Assembly: GCA_963920635.1 (NCBI GenBank)
Contig: OY987299.1
Coordinates: 17,659,401 to 17,723,400 of the forward strand
DNA length: 64,000 bases
From: Pseudeuparius sepicola
Taxonomy: Eukaryota; Arthropoda; Insecta; Coleoptera; Anthribidae
Direction of reading: 5' to 3'
Below are positions 22,611 through 32,739 of this stretch, in pieces (within the stretch, counting starts at the first letter, position 1; each line of letters opens with the position of its first letter). The position numbers and the translations under genes are program-made. The notes under the pieces were generated by a model that did no database searches, was not told where the DNA came from, and saw nothing but the letters and a program-made list of their open reading frames with translations.

Positions 22611-22799
22611 TCTGGTGGGCGGCGGCACCATAATAATATGGGTGGCACATATACAAAAACTACAGCACCACGCAAGCTTTATTTAGAAAGAGCAACAAGA
22701 ACGCCCTTTCGTTGTCTATTTGTCTTATTGTAGTCTATCTCAGTCTTGATATTGTTGATAATGTTTAAAAAGAGTGTGCTATATTAAATAGTAATTTAT

Positions 22800-22911
22800 A
22801 TTGCGAGATGCGTAAGCGAACTTTTCTGGCCGAGGAGGTTGTTTAACGCCCGTGTTGCCTCAGGTCTTAAAACTCTCTCCGAGGCCAAAAGGAGCTTACG
22901 CATCGAGCAAT
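22800..22911. repeat. 112-bp hairpin
   Basis: TTGCGAGATGCGTAAGC and CTTTTCTGGCCGAGGAG face CTCTCCGAGGCCAAAAGGAG and CTTACGCATCGAGCAA. The loop is about 40 bp. It is a small palindromic repeat of unknown family. Confidence 0.7.
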
Positions 22912-23059
22912 GTATTACATTTTTGATTTTTGCTACTGACAATTTTATGTTAGTTAGGTAAGTACTTTGAATTTAAATACACTATGGAGGAGATTGTGAG
23001 TAATAATCTTCATAATAACCATTGTCCAATTATTACTAAAAATCATAATCAGTGATAAA

Positions 23060-23200
23060 TATAAGAGGTAGAATGCAGTGATAATTTAAAAAAAAAACTA
23101 CTTGTGCGATTAAACCCGGGACCTACGAATTACTAGTCCCGGTGGCCTCACCATTCAGTTAAAGAAGTGCTTGTTAAATTTAAACTTGTAGGCGGTTCTT
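23060..23200 (-). mobile_element. Possible tRNA-derived SINE head
   Basis: On the minus strand TAACTGAATGGTGAGG resembles a tRNA A box and GGTCCCGGGTTTAATC a B box, with CTAGTAA between them like a tRNA-Thr anticodon loop. The anticodon stem does not pair well, so this is not a working tRNA. A SINE with a tRNA-like head is the likely source, but no second copy is seen in the window. Confidence 0.35.
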
Positions 23201-23541
23201 ATTTTTGACCTACATCAGATCCCTCTGGAAATGGGTCGCCGAACTGTTTATTTTAACGTTCAATTTCTATTCTTCTTTCTCTAATTCTGTGTAGCTGTCA
23301 CTCCTGTCACTGCCTTCCGATCGATCGAGCGATGTGACGTCACAACCATTCCCGCGCTTTTCGTGTCGTTTCAAATGAATAGCTTGCGGTCACAACTTTA
23401 ATTATTTATTACAAATTAAATATTGCGATTTGAGGACTGATATTTGGTATGTGCCCTTTCCATAGATATGCAAATATAATAAAAGTAATCAAAAAAATTG
23501 TTCAAGTTCCCCATTATTATTAATAATACTCTTCTATTTAG

Positions 23542-23889
23542 GGCAATCTACAAACCCAAAAGCTGCCGGACTCCGACGTAATGATCGACATCCAGCAACC
23601 GGAAACTCTGGAAAACCAAGAGATATCGGCCAACGTGACCGTAGTAACCACAAGTGTTAGCAGCGATTTGCCTAGACCTACAATAGGACAATTAGTTTCC
23701 CACGATTTGCTATTAGGAAGATGGAGATTGTCGTTGGACCTATTTGGGAGGGTGTTTATGGAGGATGTTGGATTGGAACCAGGTTCGATTGTTTCCGAAC
23801 TCGGAGGGTTCCCCGTGAAAGAGGCCAAGTTCAGACGCGACATGGAGAAGTTGCGGAACAACCAACAGAGGGACGTGACCCTTTCTAAG
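23542..23889 (+). CDS. hyd: hyd exon G
   Basis: Acceptor CTATTTAG. After a linker ([20 protein letters not shown]) comes the conserved block [20 protein letters not shown], then [18 protein letters not shown] and [20 protein letters not shown]. Vertebrate UBR5 is nearly identical here (SHDMLLGRW, MEDVGAEPGSI, KFRREMEKLRN). Ends in phase 0 at donor GTAAGT. Confidence 0.97.
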
Positions 23890-24019
23890 GTAAGTGGAAC
23901 TTAGTTTTATATTTTATTGAAATTTGTTGGACTTATTTTGCCACTTAAAACTCCTCAGGCCCGTAAATGTTTTCTTCTGAATGACAGTATTTAAGACACC
24001 TGTAAAAATTTTGCTTTTA

Positions 24020-24255
24020 GGTAAAGCCTATTATACAATAGAAGAATACTTCCAATATTCATTTTAATTTGAATATTGACATGCTTTGGACTTGCTGTTT
24101 TTATGTACCTGTTTCTTGTAAGTTAGTTTTTTACTCTCCAGCTTTTTATTTTTTTTATAATTGTTGTATGTTTTTATGTTTTACTTTAGTTTTTACTCAG
24201 CTTTGTCAACAAGTTTTACTCTTATGACAATAAAGCCTATTTGATTTGATTTTAT
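24020..24255 (+). mobile_element. LINE 3' tail
   Basis: AAAGCCTATTATACAATAGAAGAATACTTC reads YYTIEEYF in one frame, a common last motif of CR1/Jockey-like ORF2 proteins. It is followed by an AT-rich 3' UTR and ACAATAAAGCCTATTTGATT with a TTTGATTTGATTTTATT end. It is strongly 5' truncated. Confidence 0.5.
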
Positions 24256-25606
24256 TGGAATTGATTTTATTTATCTTGGTGTCAATATAAAGCCCCGAAT
24301 CGAATCATAGGTCGAGCCAAGGTTAAATATTAAATATTAGTACGCGAGGATGCAAATAGAAATAATAGTATTCTGATTTTAGTGATTTATCTTTAATTTT
24401 GTCAATTTTTGAGTTGTGCCGTTATTCTCACATACGAGCGAATGTGATAAATGTGCATTGAAGTCACAGAAATGGAGGGAGAGAAGGGAAATGGCGGTTA
24501 ATGAGGATGTGTTTCATTACATTGTGCGAAGTGTGTAGTGTGCATCGTCATTTCGTCATTTCCGGTGTGAAAAAATTACTATAATTTTGCAAAGTGCCCC
24601 AGCCTCATGTATAGTTCGGAATTGCCTGAATAAGAATCGTAGACTCTATTTCATGTATATGTAGCCTTTACCTTTTACTTTCCGTATCAGCTTTTGCTTA
24701 CGATTCCGCCATTTTGCACAGGGACAGACTCAAATGAATATTGTGTAAAATATTTATTCAACGCTTTAATAAAAGCCCTAAGTGGTCACTTATATTAACA
24801 TATAATAGAGCTTTGGTCATTTTATTTGTAAATAATTTGAAAGTTTTTATAGCGTAAAAACTTGTCTGAAATATGGCTCTGACAAGTGACAAATTATCAA
24901 TTGGTATGAACTAAATTTACAAATCTTGCCTAGTCTCTTTTGCTTGAACAAAAGCCAGGAATCGGACAATTTTTTTCTACATTGTCAATAGTTAGACTTT
25001 TAAGAGGGATCGCAGATTTAAGCACAAAATTTTTGGTCATGGTCTTCTCTAAAACGGATTCACGTTATGACATTTGCTTTTTTCCCTATTAGATCATGGT
25101 TTGACTTAATATCTAACAATTCATTTAACCCAATTTGTTACAGATTTTAAATAAAAGCGAATTTATTCAATATGGGTCCGAGTCGATATGCCACAATGCC
25201 TCTTTTCAAAAAATCAGATATGTTAAGTTTTGCCTGAACAAATTTGTAGTTTTTTTGGAAGACCATGTTTGTTTTTGCGCTGTGTTTACCCTGAAGCCAC
25301 CTGACATTTTTGGTAGCCTTTATAGACGCTATTGGCCCAGATTAGGAAAACATTCAGTTATACATCTAGAGATGGTGAAGAAAATGCTTAGGAAGCCCCT
25401 TCTTAAACAAAGGTCTAACACTTCTTTACTTAACTTTGCTTTATCGCACGTTCTCAGCTATCAAACTATCACTATCACTTCAAAGTTATCTATCACTTGC
25501 AATAAAAAAAAACAACTTTATAAACTTCTAAAGGAGATTTTATTTTTATTTTGACAGACACGTTGACTGCCATGTGTATATATATTATATATACTGCTTA
25601 TATATT

Positions 25607-25758
25607 CTGCTTACCAAAAATGACCCACTTGGCACTCTGATCCGAGTCTCTGGCTTCACTAGTTCAAGCAAGCTAGAGATCTCACCCAGTTGAGGTCGTT
25701 TCGACCCCAATGCCTCTAATCATTCGCTTTACCGGATGAGACTCGTGCGCGACGAGCG

Positions 25759-25803
<45 letters not shown>

Positions 25804-25929
25804 CTTCGATTAGTGTTTCGCCCCTATACCCAGTTCCGACGATCGATTTGCACGTCAGAATCGCTATGGACCTCCATTAGGGTTTCCCCTGACTTCGTCC
25901 TGACCAGGCATAGTTTACCATCTTTATAT
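25607..25929 (-). rRNA. 28S rRNA fragment (retrotransposed pseudogene)
   Basis: The minus strand contains the conserved 28S core: ATGGTAAACTATGCCTGGTC, AGGACGAAGTCAGGGGAAAC, CGTGCAAATCGATCGTCGGA, CTAGTAGCTGGTTCCCTCCG, AAGTTTCCCTCAGGATAGCT, TCTCATCCGGTAAAGCGAAT and GATCAGAGTGCCAAGTGGGT. It stops abruptly on both sides in AT-rich DNA. About 20 bases expected between CGACCTCAAC and GGGTGAGATC are missing, and several conserved bases differ, so it is not a working rRNA gene. GCCATGTGTATATATATTA occurs directly before (25569-25587) and after (25952-25970) it, like a target-site duplication. It may be a single retrocopy or a SINE28-type element. Confidence 0.92.
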
Positions 25930-26549
25930 ATACATCGAACTTGCCCACCACGCCATGTGTATATATATTACTCACAGGCAGCACTTTATGTCAGGCCGCA
26001 TGTCTATAATATGTGCACATTTCTTATGGAGAATTTGTTGTTGCGGCGTGGGATTAACACCATCTTAGTCGGTCCGGTAATATCTTACTATTTAGGTTTT
26101 TGTTACAAATTATCTATGGTAACATTTGATTTAGGTCCATAAGGTATTTATTCTTATAAATAACTAACTAAATACAGGAAAATAAATGAACTACGTTCCC
26201 TTCTCAAGTCATATTGTTTTCTGTCTACACGTACTTTACCTATTCATAATGCGTGAATATAATATATGCACACGGCGTATGGTTTACTGATGTAATCAGG
26301 TGCTATGTACATATTCACGCCTCTATTGCATAGTATAATTATAAATATTTATTGACTCTAAACTATTTTGCTCTCAAAACGTAAAAGTAGCTAAAATTTT
26401 CAATAAAACTACTTCGGCGAAATGGACCCGATCAAGAAATTCGCTTCGGCAGTCAACGTGTTGATCATTCAAAGGTCTAACCCCAAAAAATACATTCAAT
26501 AAATGACATACAAAAGGGATAACGAACTAATGAAAATTTCCATGTTTAG

Positions 26550-26982
26550 ATCGAGAGGGACAGGACCCAGCTGCTCATCCAAACTTTCAAGGAACTCAAC
26601 ACGCAATTCAATAGCTACCAGAGGCGCAATTCGTCGTCTCCTCCGCTGGCCGTCAACAGGGTGAAGGTGACGTTCAAGGACGAGCCGGGCGAGGGCACTG
26701 GCGTCGCCAGGAGCTTCTACACGGCCATCGCCGAGGCGATACTGTCGAACGAAAAACTGCCGAACCTGGAGTCCGCCCAGGTGGACATCAAGTACTCGCA
26801 GTGCCACGTGCTGCAGAGGCTGCGGAGGCGGGCGGTGCCGTCGAGGGGCTCGGGCAGGTCGAGGGACCACCACAGGAGGGCGATGAGCGTGGACGCCAGG
26901 CCGTTTGTGCCGAGCGAAGGCGCCACGGCCGACGCTCCATCAATGCCCGACCTTTCGGGTCCCGCAGGCGGGAATCTGGCGG
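26550..26982 (+). CDS. hyd: hyd exon H
   Basis: Acceptor GTTTAG. Reads [20 protein letters not shown], then [40 protein letters not shown], then an Arg-rich stretch and [13 protein letters not shown]. Vertebrate UBR5 has [20 protein letters not shown] and NEKLPNLE, followed by its RD-rich stretch and LSIDTRPFRPASEG. It leaves in phase 1 at donor GTAAGC. Confidence 0.97.
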
Positions 26983-27127
26983 GTAAGCGAAACCCCGCCG
27001 TTCATGTCCATACTGGCGTGTTTTTTTCTTCTGTATTTTCATAGGGCAGGCAGGTATTGAAAAAGTTTTCTTGTATGGAAAAATAGGCCTTTGCACAAGA
27101 GCACAATCAGTTTTCCTACATCACCAT

Positions 27128-27391
27128 GGCCCTCGTAAAATAAACTGGACCGCCATCATTGGGCCCTAGTCCCTCCACCAATTCTTAACCATCCGACAGA
27201 GGGCGCTAGCATCCACCTGGACCCTATTCTAGGGGATTTAGTGTGTAGATGCGAAATTTGTGGTGGCAACACAAAATGGCATTTGACCACGGCCCAATAT
27301 GGCCGACCTTTCGGTGGGACATAAATATGTATATAGTTGGAACAAAAAATGATTGTATTGGAAGAGCAGTCCAGTTTATTTTACGAGGGCC
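27128..27391. mobile_element. MITE family GGCCCTCGTAAAATAAACTG, copy 1
   Basis: The element starts GGCCCTCGTAAAATAAACTG, then GACC, and ends with the inverse CAGTTTATTTTACGAGGGCC after an internal GGTCC-like step. Flanks are compatible with AT or CATG target duplications. Internal markers are CCATCCGACAGAGGGCGCT, TTCTAGGGGATTTAGTGTG and ATGGCCGACCTTTCGGTGGG. Other copies lie at 32352-32739, 41095-41361, 54351-55896 (split) and 58431-58504. Confidence 0.85.
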
Positions 27392-27501
27392 ATGATCTGT
27401 CATAGGGCAATTCAACAAAATATTTGAATCCAAAATGGTGCCCATTAATAAAGCTTGTTGGTAAAGCAGTTTGTGTCGATTTTCCAAAATTTTTATGTAT
27501 T

Positions 27502-27665
27502 TTATAGGATTTCGTCATAAAAATTTATATCGTATAAACAGTCGACCCCAACAGTGTGATTATTTAATGGATTTACAAGCCAAAAACCCTGACCTGGACC
27601 AACACTATATTAAAGACCTGTGCATAGCCCTGTTTCAAGCGATCGCCACTGGCGCCACACGATGA
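27502..27665 (+). other. Orphan open frame behind a splice acceptor
   Basis: Acceptor ATTTTATAG is followed by a frame reading FRHKNLYRINSRPQQCDYLM, then DLQAKNPDLDQHYIKDLC and IALFQAIATGATR before a TGA. Its base composition is coding-like compared with its flanks. It enters in phase 1, so it could be joined to hyd exon H as an alternative last exon. It could equally be a fragment of another gene or of a transposon. I do not recognise the protein. Confidence 0.3.
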
Positions 27666-29084
27666 AACAAATTTACATGGTGGTTTAATGTTAAAACACC
27701 ATTGCTTCAGGATCTTTTATAAAATACAAACATGCAAATGTGTCTGTTACAACGAATTTAATATCCAAAGTAATATAAAATATCTGTTTGTTAAGTCCCT
27801 CTAATTTGACAAGTTCACATGGCATATTTCCATACATTTTCTTAGGAAAAGCGGGTCTAAAAATCAAGCAAGAGTATTTGGTATACCTTTTGGTTTGAAA
27901 TGTAGTACATGGCTAGTTGTAGTGTAAGTAAGCATAAAACACATTATAGATTTTTCAGTTTCTTCTTTATATGGAGGACTATTGGTTCGCTTTGGAGCTA
28001 TAAACAAAGTTTTCTATTTTCATTCTTGCATACGTTACAAAATACTCTTCCAAAATAATATCTAGAATTTCCGCTTCTTCAGCTGGTTGATCAGATCATC
28101 CCATAATTCCAAAATAGTGTTTATTCTTCTGCAATTCACCTAATGGTCTGTGCAGTGTGCATACCATTTTCTTCATGTGCATGGAAATTTCATGTTATCA
28201 CAAACAAATCTACCTATAAAAGCTGTGTTACTAGGATAAAACTGCTAGATACTGGACGCAAAGACAAAATTTGGGACATTTTAAACGTCAGTAACGTCAG
28301 TAACTGACATATCATAATAACCACAGAAATCCCCCCCCCCCTTGTAACCTATAATAAGTCGCCATTTTTTTTCGTCGAGTGTCGGTCCAGCCCTGACGCA
28401 GCGAGCAACTATAAAACAAAAAAAAACTAATTCTTTTAAAAATGCAGATAAGTGCTATAAATTTTCTCCCGCATTAAATGGCAAATATGGACATTGTTAC
28501 CTATTTAGTGTTAACAATAAGCTAGAAAACAAAGTTGGTACAGTTATTTTTTGAATTAAGATTCGAAGTTTCATTCTTTTCATGTTAGGCATTTATGTAT
28601 TTTCCTGGCAACTTGAAAAAGTCGTCTTTTAATCAGTTTGGTTCAGGTTTCTTCAGGCGAAAGACTCATTTAAAAATTAGATGATTTAACAATAAGCTGT
28701 TTCACGAAGCAACAAAAAGCCTTGGAATATATATATCCTTTACTCAGTGATTAAGATATTTCAGTCCAATGCGTAAAATGCCTTCAAATATTTGGATTTT
28801 AGATTTGTTAGTGGATGGCTGGATCTCTAAAAATAAAATTCAAAGTCAACATTGTGTTGTTGGAAAGCTAATCCTGAAGAAAATATTGAATATTTGTTAA
28901 GAGGATAGATGTATTTAACCAAGAACCCAAATTAGGGTGCACCTAAGTCATGTTCCAGTTTTGAAAGTTTTCCTATAAGTTCCATTGCATTAAGTCAAGA
29001 TCTAAACGGAGATCCAAACCATTATTTTGGGAATCTAAACCTCCGTGCCTTAAAAATTCACACAAAACATACCCTGTGCCTTGT

Positions 29085-29190
29085 GCAAGGGCGTAGATAC
29101 GGGGGGGGGTAGAGGGGGTAATTACCCCCCCCCCCCCCAAGAAAACCAGAACCTTAACCACTGGGCTATTACCACGACACGTCTATAGTA
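29085..29190 (-). repeat. Homopolymer hairpin with SINE-like head
   Basis: A run of nine G (29101-29109) and GGGGG face a run of about fourteen C (29125-29138) around TAATTA. On the minus strand the next bases read GTAATAGCCCAGTGGTTAAG, which resembles a tRNA-type A box. This is probably a SINE or its tail and is an assembly-risk site. Confidence 0.4.
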
Positions 29191-29807
29191 GAAAATAAAA
29201 ATATTGTATTAATTTTTATAATGAACGCAAAAAAAAATTTTAGCAAAGAAAGTCTGCCAAATTCCGCTTCTGAAACATTACCTTTGTGTGATCCTAATTA
29301 TATCCAAAAATATATGAACTTTTGAAAATTCTGTGTACACTGCCTGTAAGGGTAGCCTCGGCGAAATAGTGACAGATTTTTGGACGTGATTTTACTCAGT
29401 ATGCCTTGCAAAGGGCATTATGTGGCACATATTCTCACAATAATAAGGTATGAATCAGAGAGTCATCCTGGGTTCTTCATGTGAAAAACTGAGTTTTCAA
29501 TTATTCGAAAAATATGCGTTTTGATATGATTTTATACAGGCTGCCATGTGTTTTATAATGAAATTCAAATAGAAAATTCCTCGGAAAACCATAGGCATAC
29601 CGTTAGGGTGGGTCCAAAGGGCTATTATTGTCACGTGATCTTGTATTTTAATAATTAATTTTTCCACGTTTCTGAACAGGCTGCCAATGAGAAGTATGCA
29701 AGTTCTTATTATGAAAATGCTGAAAAAAGGATGGCATACCTTTCGCGCATGTCCAAGTACTGTTTAAATTGAATGTTATTTAATCATTTAAACGAGTTAT
29801 TCGATGT

Positions 29808-30175
29808 AAAGTCGTGGAAACACTTTTCAATTTGGTATTTTGTAATAATCAGCTGCTTTTGGCAGCGTCTATGGCCGGACTCAGGCAAATTTAGCTTCGG
29901 TGTGTCAAAGCGACAGTGAAGGTTTTCCAGATCGTTCAAACTGGTTCAAACATTCGGCAATGAAAATATTCGCGGGTTTTCTACGTTTCGTGAGTTTTAC
30001 CATCATCTGTGTTGTTCTTGTTCGTGTTACTTTTCGTGTTATTAGTGCAAATGGGCTAGTTACTGACCTGAACTTATGACCCGGTTGCAGTTTTTGCTGC
30101 ATTGGTGCCAACATAGGATATCGAAATTACCAATTGACAGTCCCAGTAAGGACTTCTTAAAATAATTTGAGTATA
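29808..30175 (-). repeat. AAGAAGTCC MITE family, truncated copy
   Basis: Matches the second half of 57777-58413 in the same orientation: AATAATCAGCTGCTTTTGGC, GTGAAGGTTTTCCAGATCG, ATATTCGCGGGTTTTCTAC and the terminus AAGGACTTCTTAAAATAATT followed by TGAGTATA. The other half is missing. Confidence 0.8.
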
Positions 30176-31293
30176 AACAGATTTGCCAATAATAGTAACA
30201 AAAGGATTTTAGATTTAGTTCTATAAAAACTGGTTTATGTGTGGATATATTTTTTATATTTGGACTGATTTTTTTTTAGTTTATAAATGTTTTTTTAAGA
30301 TTAGATTTCTTAAAGACTGATTTTTTTTCTTGTTATTTTTTTGTTTTGATTCTGTTTTCATCAAAGAAAAAGTATATATTGAATCAATCACAGCGACAGT
30401 TACTAGTTCACATCTGGTTCCAAACTGCTCCGCGAATAAAGCTACAATAATATGTGCGTCTGTCAGTATCATCAGTTGTCAGCCTAACCTTGATTTTTGT
30501 AGTTTGTGGATATTTAGAGGCAAAATCTGATAATTTACCATTTATAGATACTTTTATGCATATTACTATACAAAATAAATTCATATTTTCCTGTTACCTC
30601 TGAAGAGAAAGAGAAATAGGTAATAAAATGCTGGCTTACGTTTTTAAATAGTATAACTGGCTTATCCGCAAATAAATAAGTAAGTATTAAGCCAAAATAT
30701 TTTCAATGAAGAAAGTTCAGGCATAATTTCACAAAAAACTCCATAAAACCTGGAAAATCACATGATAAACGCCGAAACCGATCGACACGAGAAGACAAAG
30801 CTTAGAACCAGATAACCCAGGGTTGTTGACAATCCCACCAACATTTTGAACTAAAAATCACTAGCTTGCGTGCCAATTTCAAATAGCCGCTTGATGACGT
30901 CACGTAAATAGAAAAACATTATTTTTTAGCTTAAATAAACTCGAAATGAAAAAAACAAAAATACGTGTAGTATTTTTGTTCCTAGTTTTCATTTTCATTG
31001 TCGTTAAAAAGAGTGCAACTTCCCCATTGTCAAATATGTGAAATTCTTGAAAGCTAATAGACGTGTTTTCTTTTTTTGAGATCATGCTTTGGAAAATGTT
31101 TGTCGTACTCCAAAATTCAACACTTAACTTTGATCATAAATAAATAAGGGTTAAAAGCCCTTGCTTCATTTATAATAATGTGCTATGTAGGTGCATCTAC
31201 TGTAAACTGACTACGATTTAAGAGCGAATATTGTCAAGTATCTTATTAACTTCGGCAATCATCACCGACGGTCTACTCTCCTCTTGCCCGCAG

Positions 31294-31584
31294 GTGGCGC
31301 GCCTCCGAGCGGGGTCCAACCGCCCGGCGGCGGCACCGGCATCCGCAACGACCACCTCAGCATCCACCAGCAGCAGCTCGGCGACCGGTTGTACCCGCGC
31401 GTGTACGGCTTGCACCCGACATTTGCCGGCCGCATAACCGGCATGCTGTTGGAGCTGTCGCCCGCCCAGTTATTGCTGCTGCTTGCTTCGGAGGACTCGC
31501 TCCGCTCAAAAGTGGAGGAGGCCGTAGAGATGATACTGGCCCACTCGCATTCGCAGAACGAGCTGTCGTCCGACACTTTGTTAG
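31294..31584 (+). CDS. hyd: hyd exon I: PABC/MLLE domain
   Basis: Acceptor TGCCCGCAG, phase 1. After a Gly/Pro-rich lead it reads [20 protein letters not shown], then [20 protein letters not shown] and [16 protein letters not shown]. This is the PABC (MLLE) domain, shared with poly(A)-binding protein, which binds PAM2 motif peptides. The [17 protein letters not shown] core is fully conserved. It leaves in phase 1 at donor GTGAGT. Confidence 0.98.
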
Positions 31585-31788
31585 GTGAGTTACAATTTTT
31601 TGATGGATTTCGTCAAACATAGGATTTGCTTGGAATGCGGAAATAAGATTGGTAACTATATAAAAACTGTGTAGATATTTAAAATTGGGAGAACAAAAGG
31701 AACTTACAACACCGCAAAATACACAGCTTATGTGCCAAAAATTTTTCTGGCGTTCACTGCTTAATTGGTTTCCTGATTTTTTTGCATA

Positions 31789-32060
31789 GAATAATAATAA
31801 TAGCTTTATTTTCATTAAGACTGTAGTACAATATAGTCAATATGAAATACAAATAAATCAAATACATGAAAAAATATATATAAAAGGCAACAACATCAAG
31901 CATCACTTTAAATCATCAAAAACCATCCATATTTCGTTAAATACTAAATAACGAAAATAAGAGTTATGATATTCTGATGTTTTTCTTCTATTATTTTTGC
32001 TGTTTTTCTCCAAAAAATTAATAGTTTAAAAATAGGTTTTTAACTATCGCCTAGGAGGTC
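31789..32060 (-). mobile_element. LINE-like 3' tail
   Basis: Begins with an (ATA)n run and TAGCTTTATTTTCATTAA; on the minus strand this reads as AATAAAGC plus a (TAT)n end, the usual end of a non-LTR retrotransposon. No coding remnant is visible. Confidence 0.4.
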
Positions 32061-32351
32061 ATTGACTGGTAAATGTGGCAAAGTGCATTGAAGTTTACAA
32101 GTATACCATGGGATTGAAGTTGACAAGTATACCATGGGACAAATGAACTACTGATTTAACTTAATTTGTCTAATGACCTAAAATTCTTTTGCCATTTTAA
32201 TATGATGCAAATAATTCAAATTGACATTTTATTAGCCTGTTAAAAAGGGAGGCAACTCTTATTTTATTGCACTAAATCTGCACAAACCTGAGCATTAGCT
32301 GTAGTTCATATGTACCCTATCAGATAAATCACTAAAACCCGTTTGAAACAC

Positions 32352-32739
32352 GGCCCTCATAATATAAACTGGACTGCTTTTCCAATACAATCATTTTTTG
32401 TCCCACCTACATACATATATATTATATTCCACCGAAAGGTCGGCCATATTGAGCACACATGTCATTGTCTGTTAGATGTCCAATTACAATACGGAATTTT
32501 AGAGGGATATTTTAAATTTGAATCATGTCAAATGCACGAGGGCCGTGGTTGGCGGTGGTCAAATGTCATTTTGTGTTGCCACCACAAATTTCGTTTTTCC
32601 CCTAGAATGCACACTAAATCCCCTAGAATAGGCCCAATATGGCGGCTATCCAGGCGGGTGCTAGCACCCTCTGCCGGATGGCTAAAAATGGGTGGAGGGA
32701 CTAGGGCCCAATGGCGGTCCAGTTTATTTTACAAAGGTC
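32352..32739. mobile_element. MITE family GGCCCTCG, copy 2
   Basis: Runs from GGCCCTCATAATATAAACTG to the diverged inverse CAGTTTATTTTACAAAGGTC, opposite in internal orientation to copy 1. It keeps the markers CACCGAAAGGTCGGCCAT, CCCTAGAATGCACACTAAAT and ACCCTCTGCCGGATGGCTAA. It is the longest copy in the window. Confidence 0.85.

Larger units (their letters stand above)
21907..23541 (+). other. hyd intron with two hairpin elements and a tRNA-like segment
   Basis: It holds an inverted-repeat element at 22236-22610, a 112-bp hairpin at 22800-22911 and a minus-strand tRNA-like sequence around 23105-23165. Other parts are AT-rich and unremarkable. Confidence 0.5.
23890..26549 (+). other. hyd intron with LINE tail and 28S rRNA fragment
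   Basis: Contains a LINE 3' end at about 24020-24255 and a 28S rRNA fragment at 25607-25929. Between 24260 and 25560, and between 25990 and 26540, there is AT-rich sequence without a supported gene. Confidence 0.6.
26983..31293 (+). other. hyd intron with MITE, orphan frame and repeats
   Basis: Contains the GGCCCTCG MITE (27128-27391), an unexplained open frame (27502-27665), homopolymer tracts (28329-28340 C run; 29100-29138 G and C runs), a region at 28640-28880 that recurs inverted at 34060-34250, and a truncated AAGAAGTCC repeat (29808-30175). From 30180 to 31290 I see nothing except AT-rich sequence. Confidence 0.55.

Noticed and set aside
23090..23170. tRNA gene
   Set aside because: A and B box-like parts are present on the minus strand, but the anticodon and acceptor stems do not pair; listed only as a possible SINE.
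25135..25554. 139-codon plus-strand frame in a hyd intron
   Set aside because: AT-rich composition, no recognisable motif, no splice support; most likely chance.
26496..26873. Minus-strand Pro/Arg-rich open frame of 125 codons
   Set aside because: Antisense shadow of hyd exon H caused by GC-rich codons.
31357..31815. Long minus-strand open frame (152 codons) opposite hyd
   Set aside because: It is the antisense shadow of the GC-rich PABC-domain exon; the plus strand has the conserved protein.
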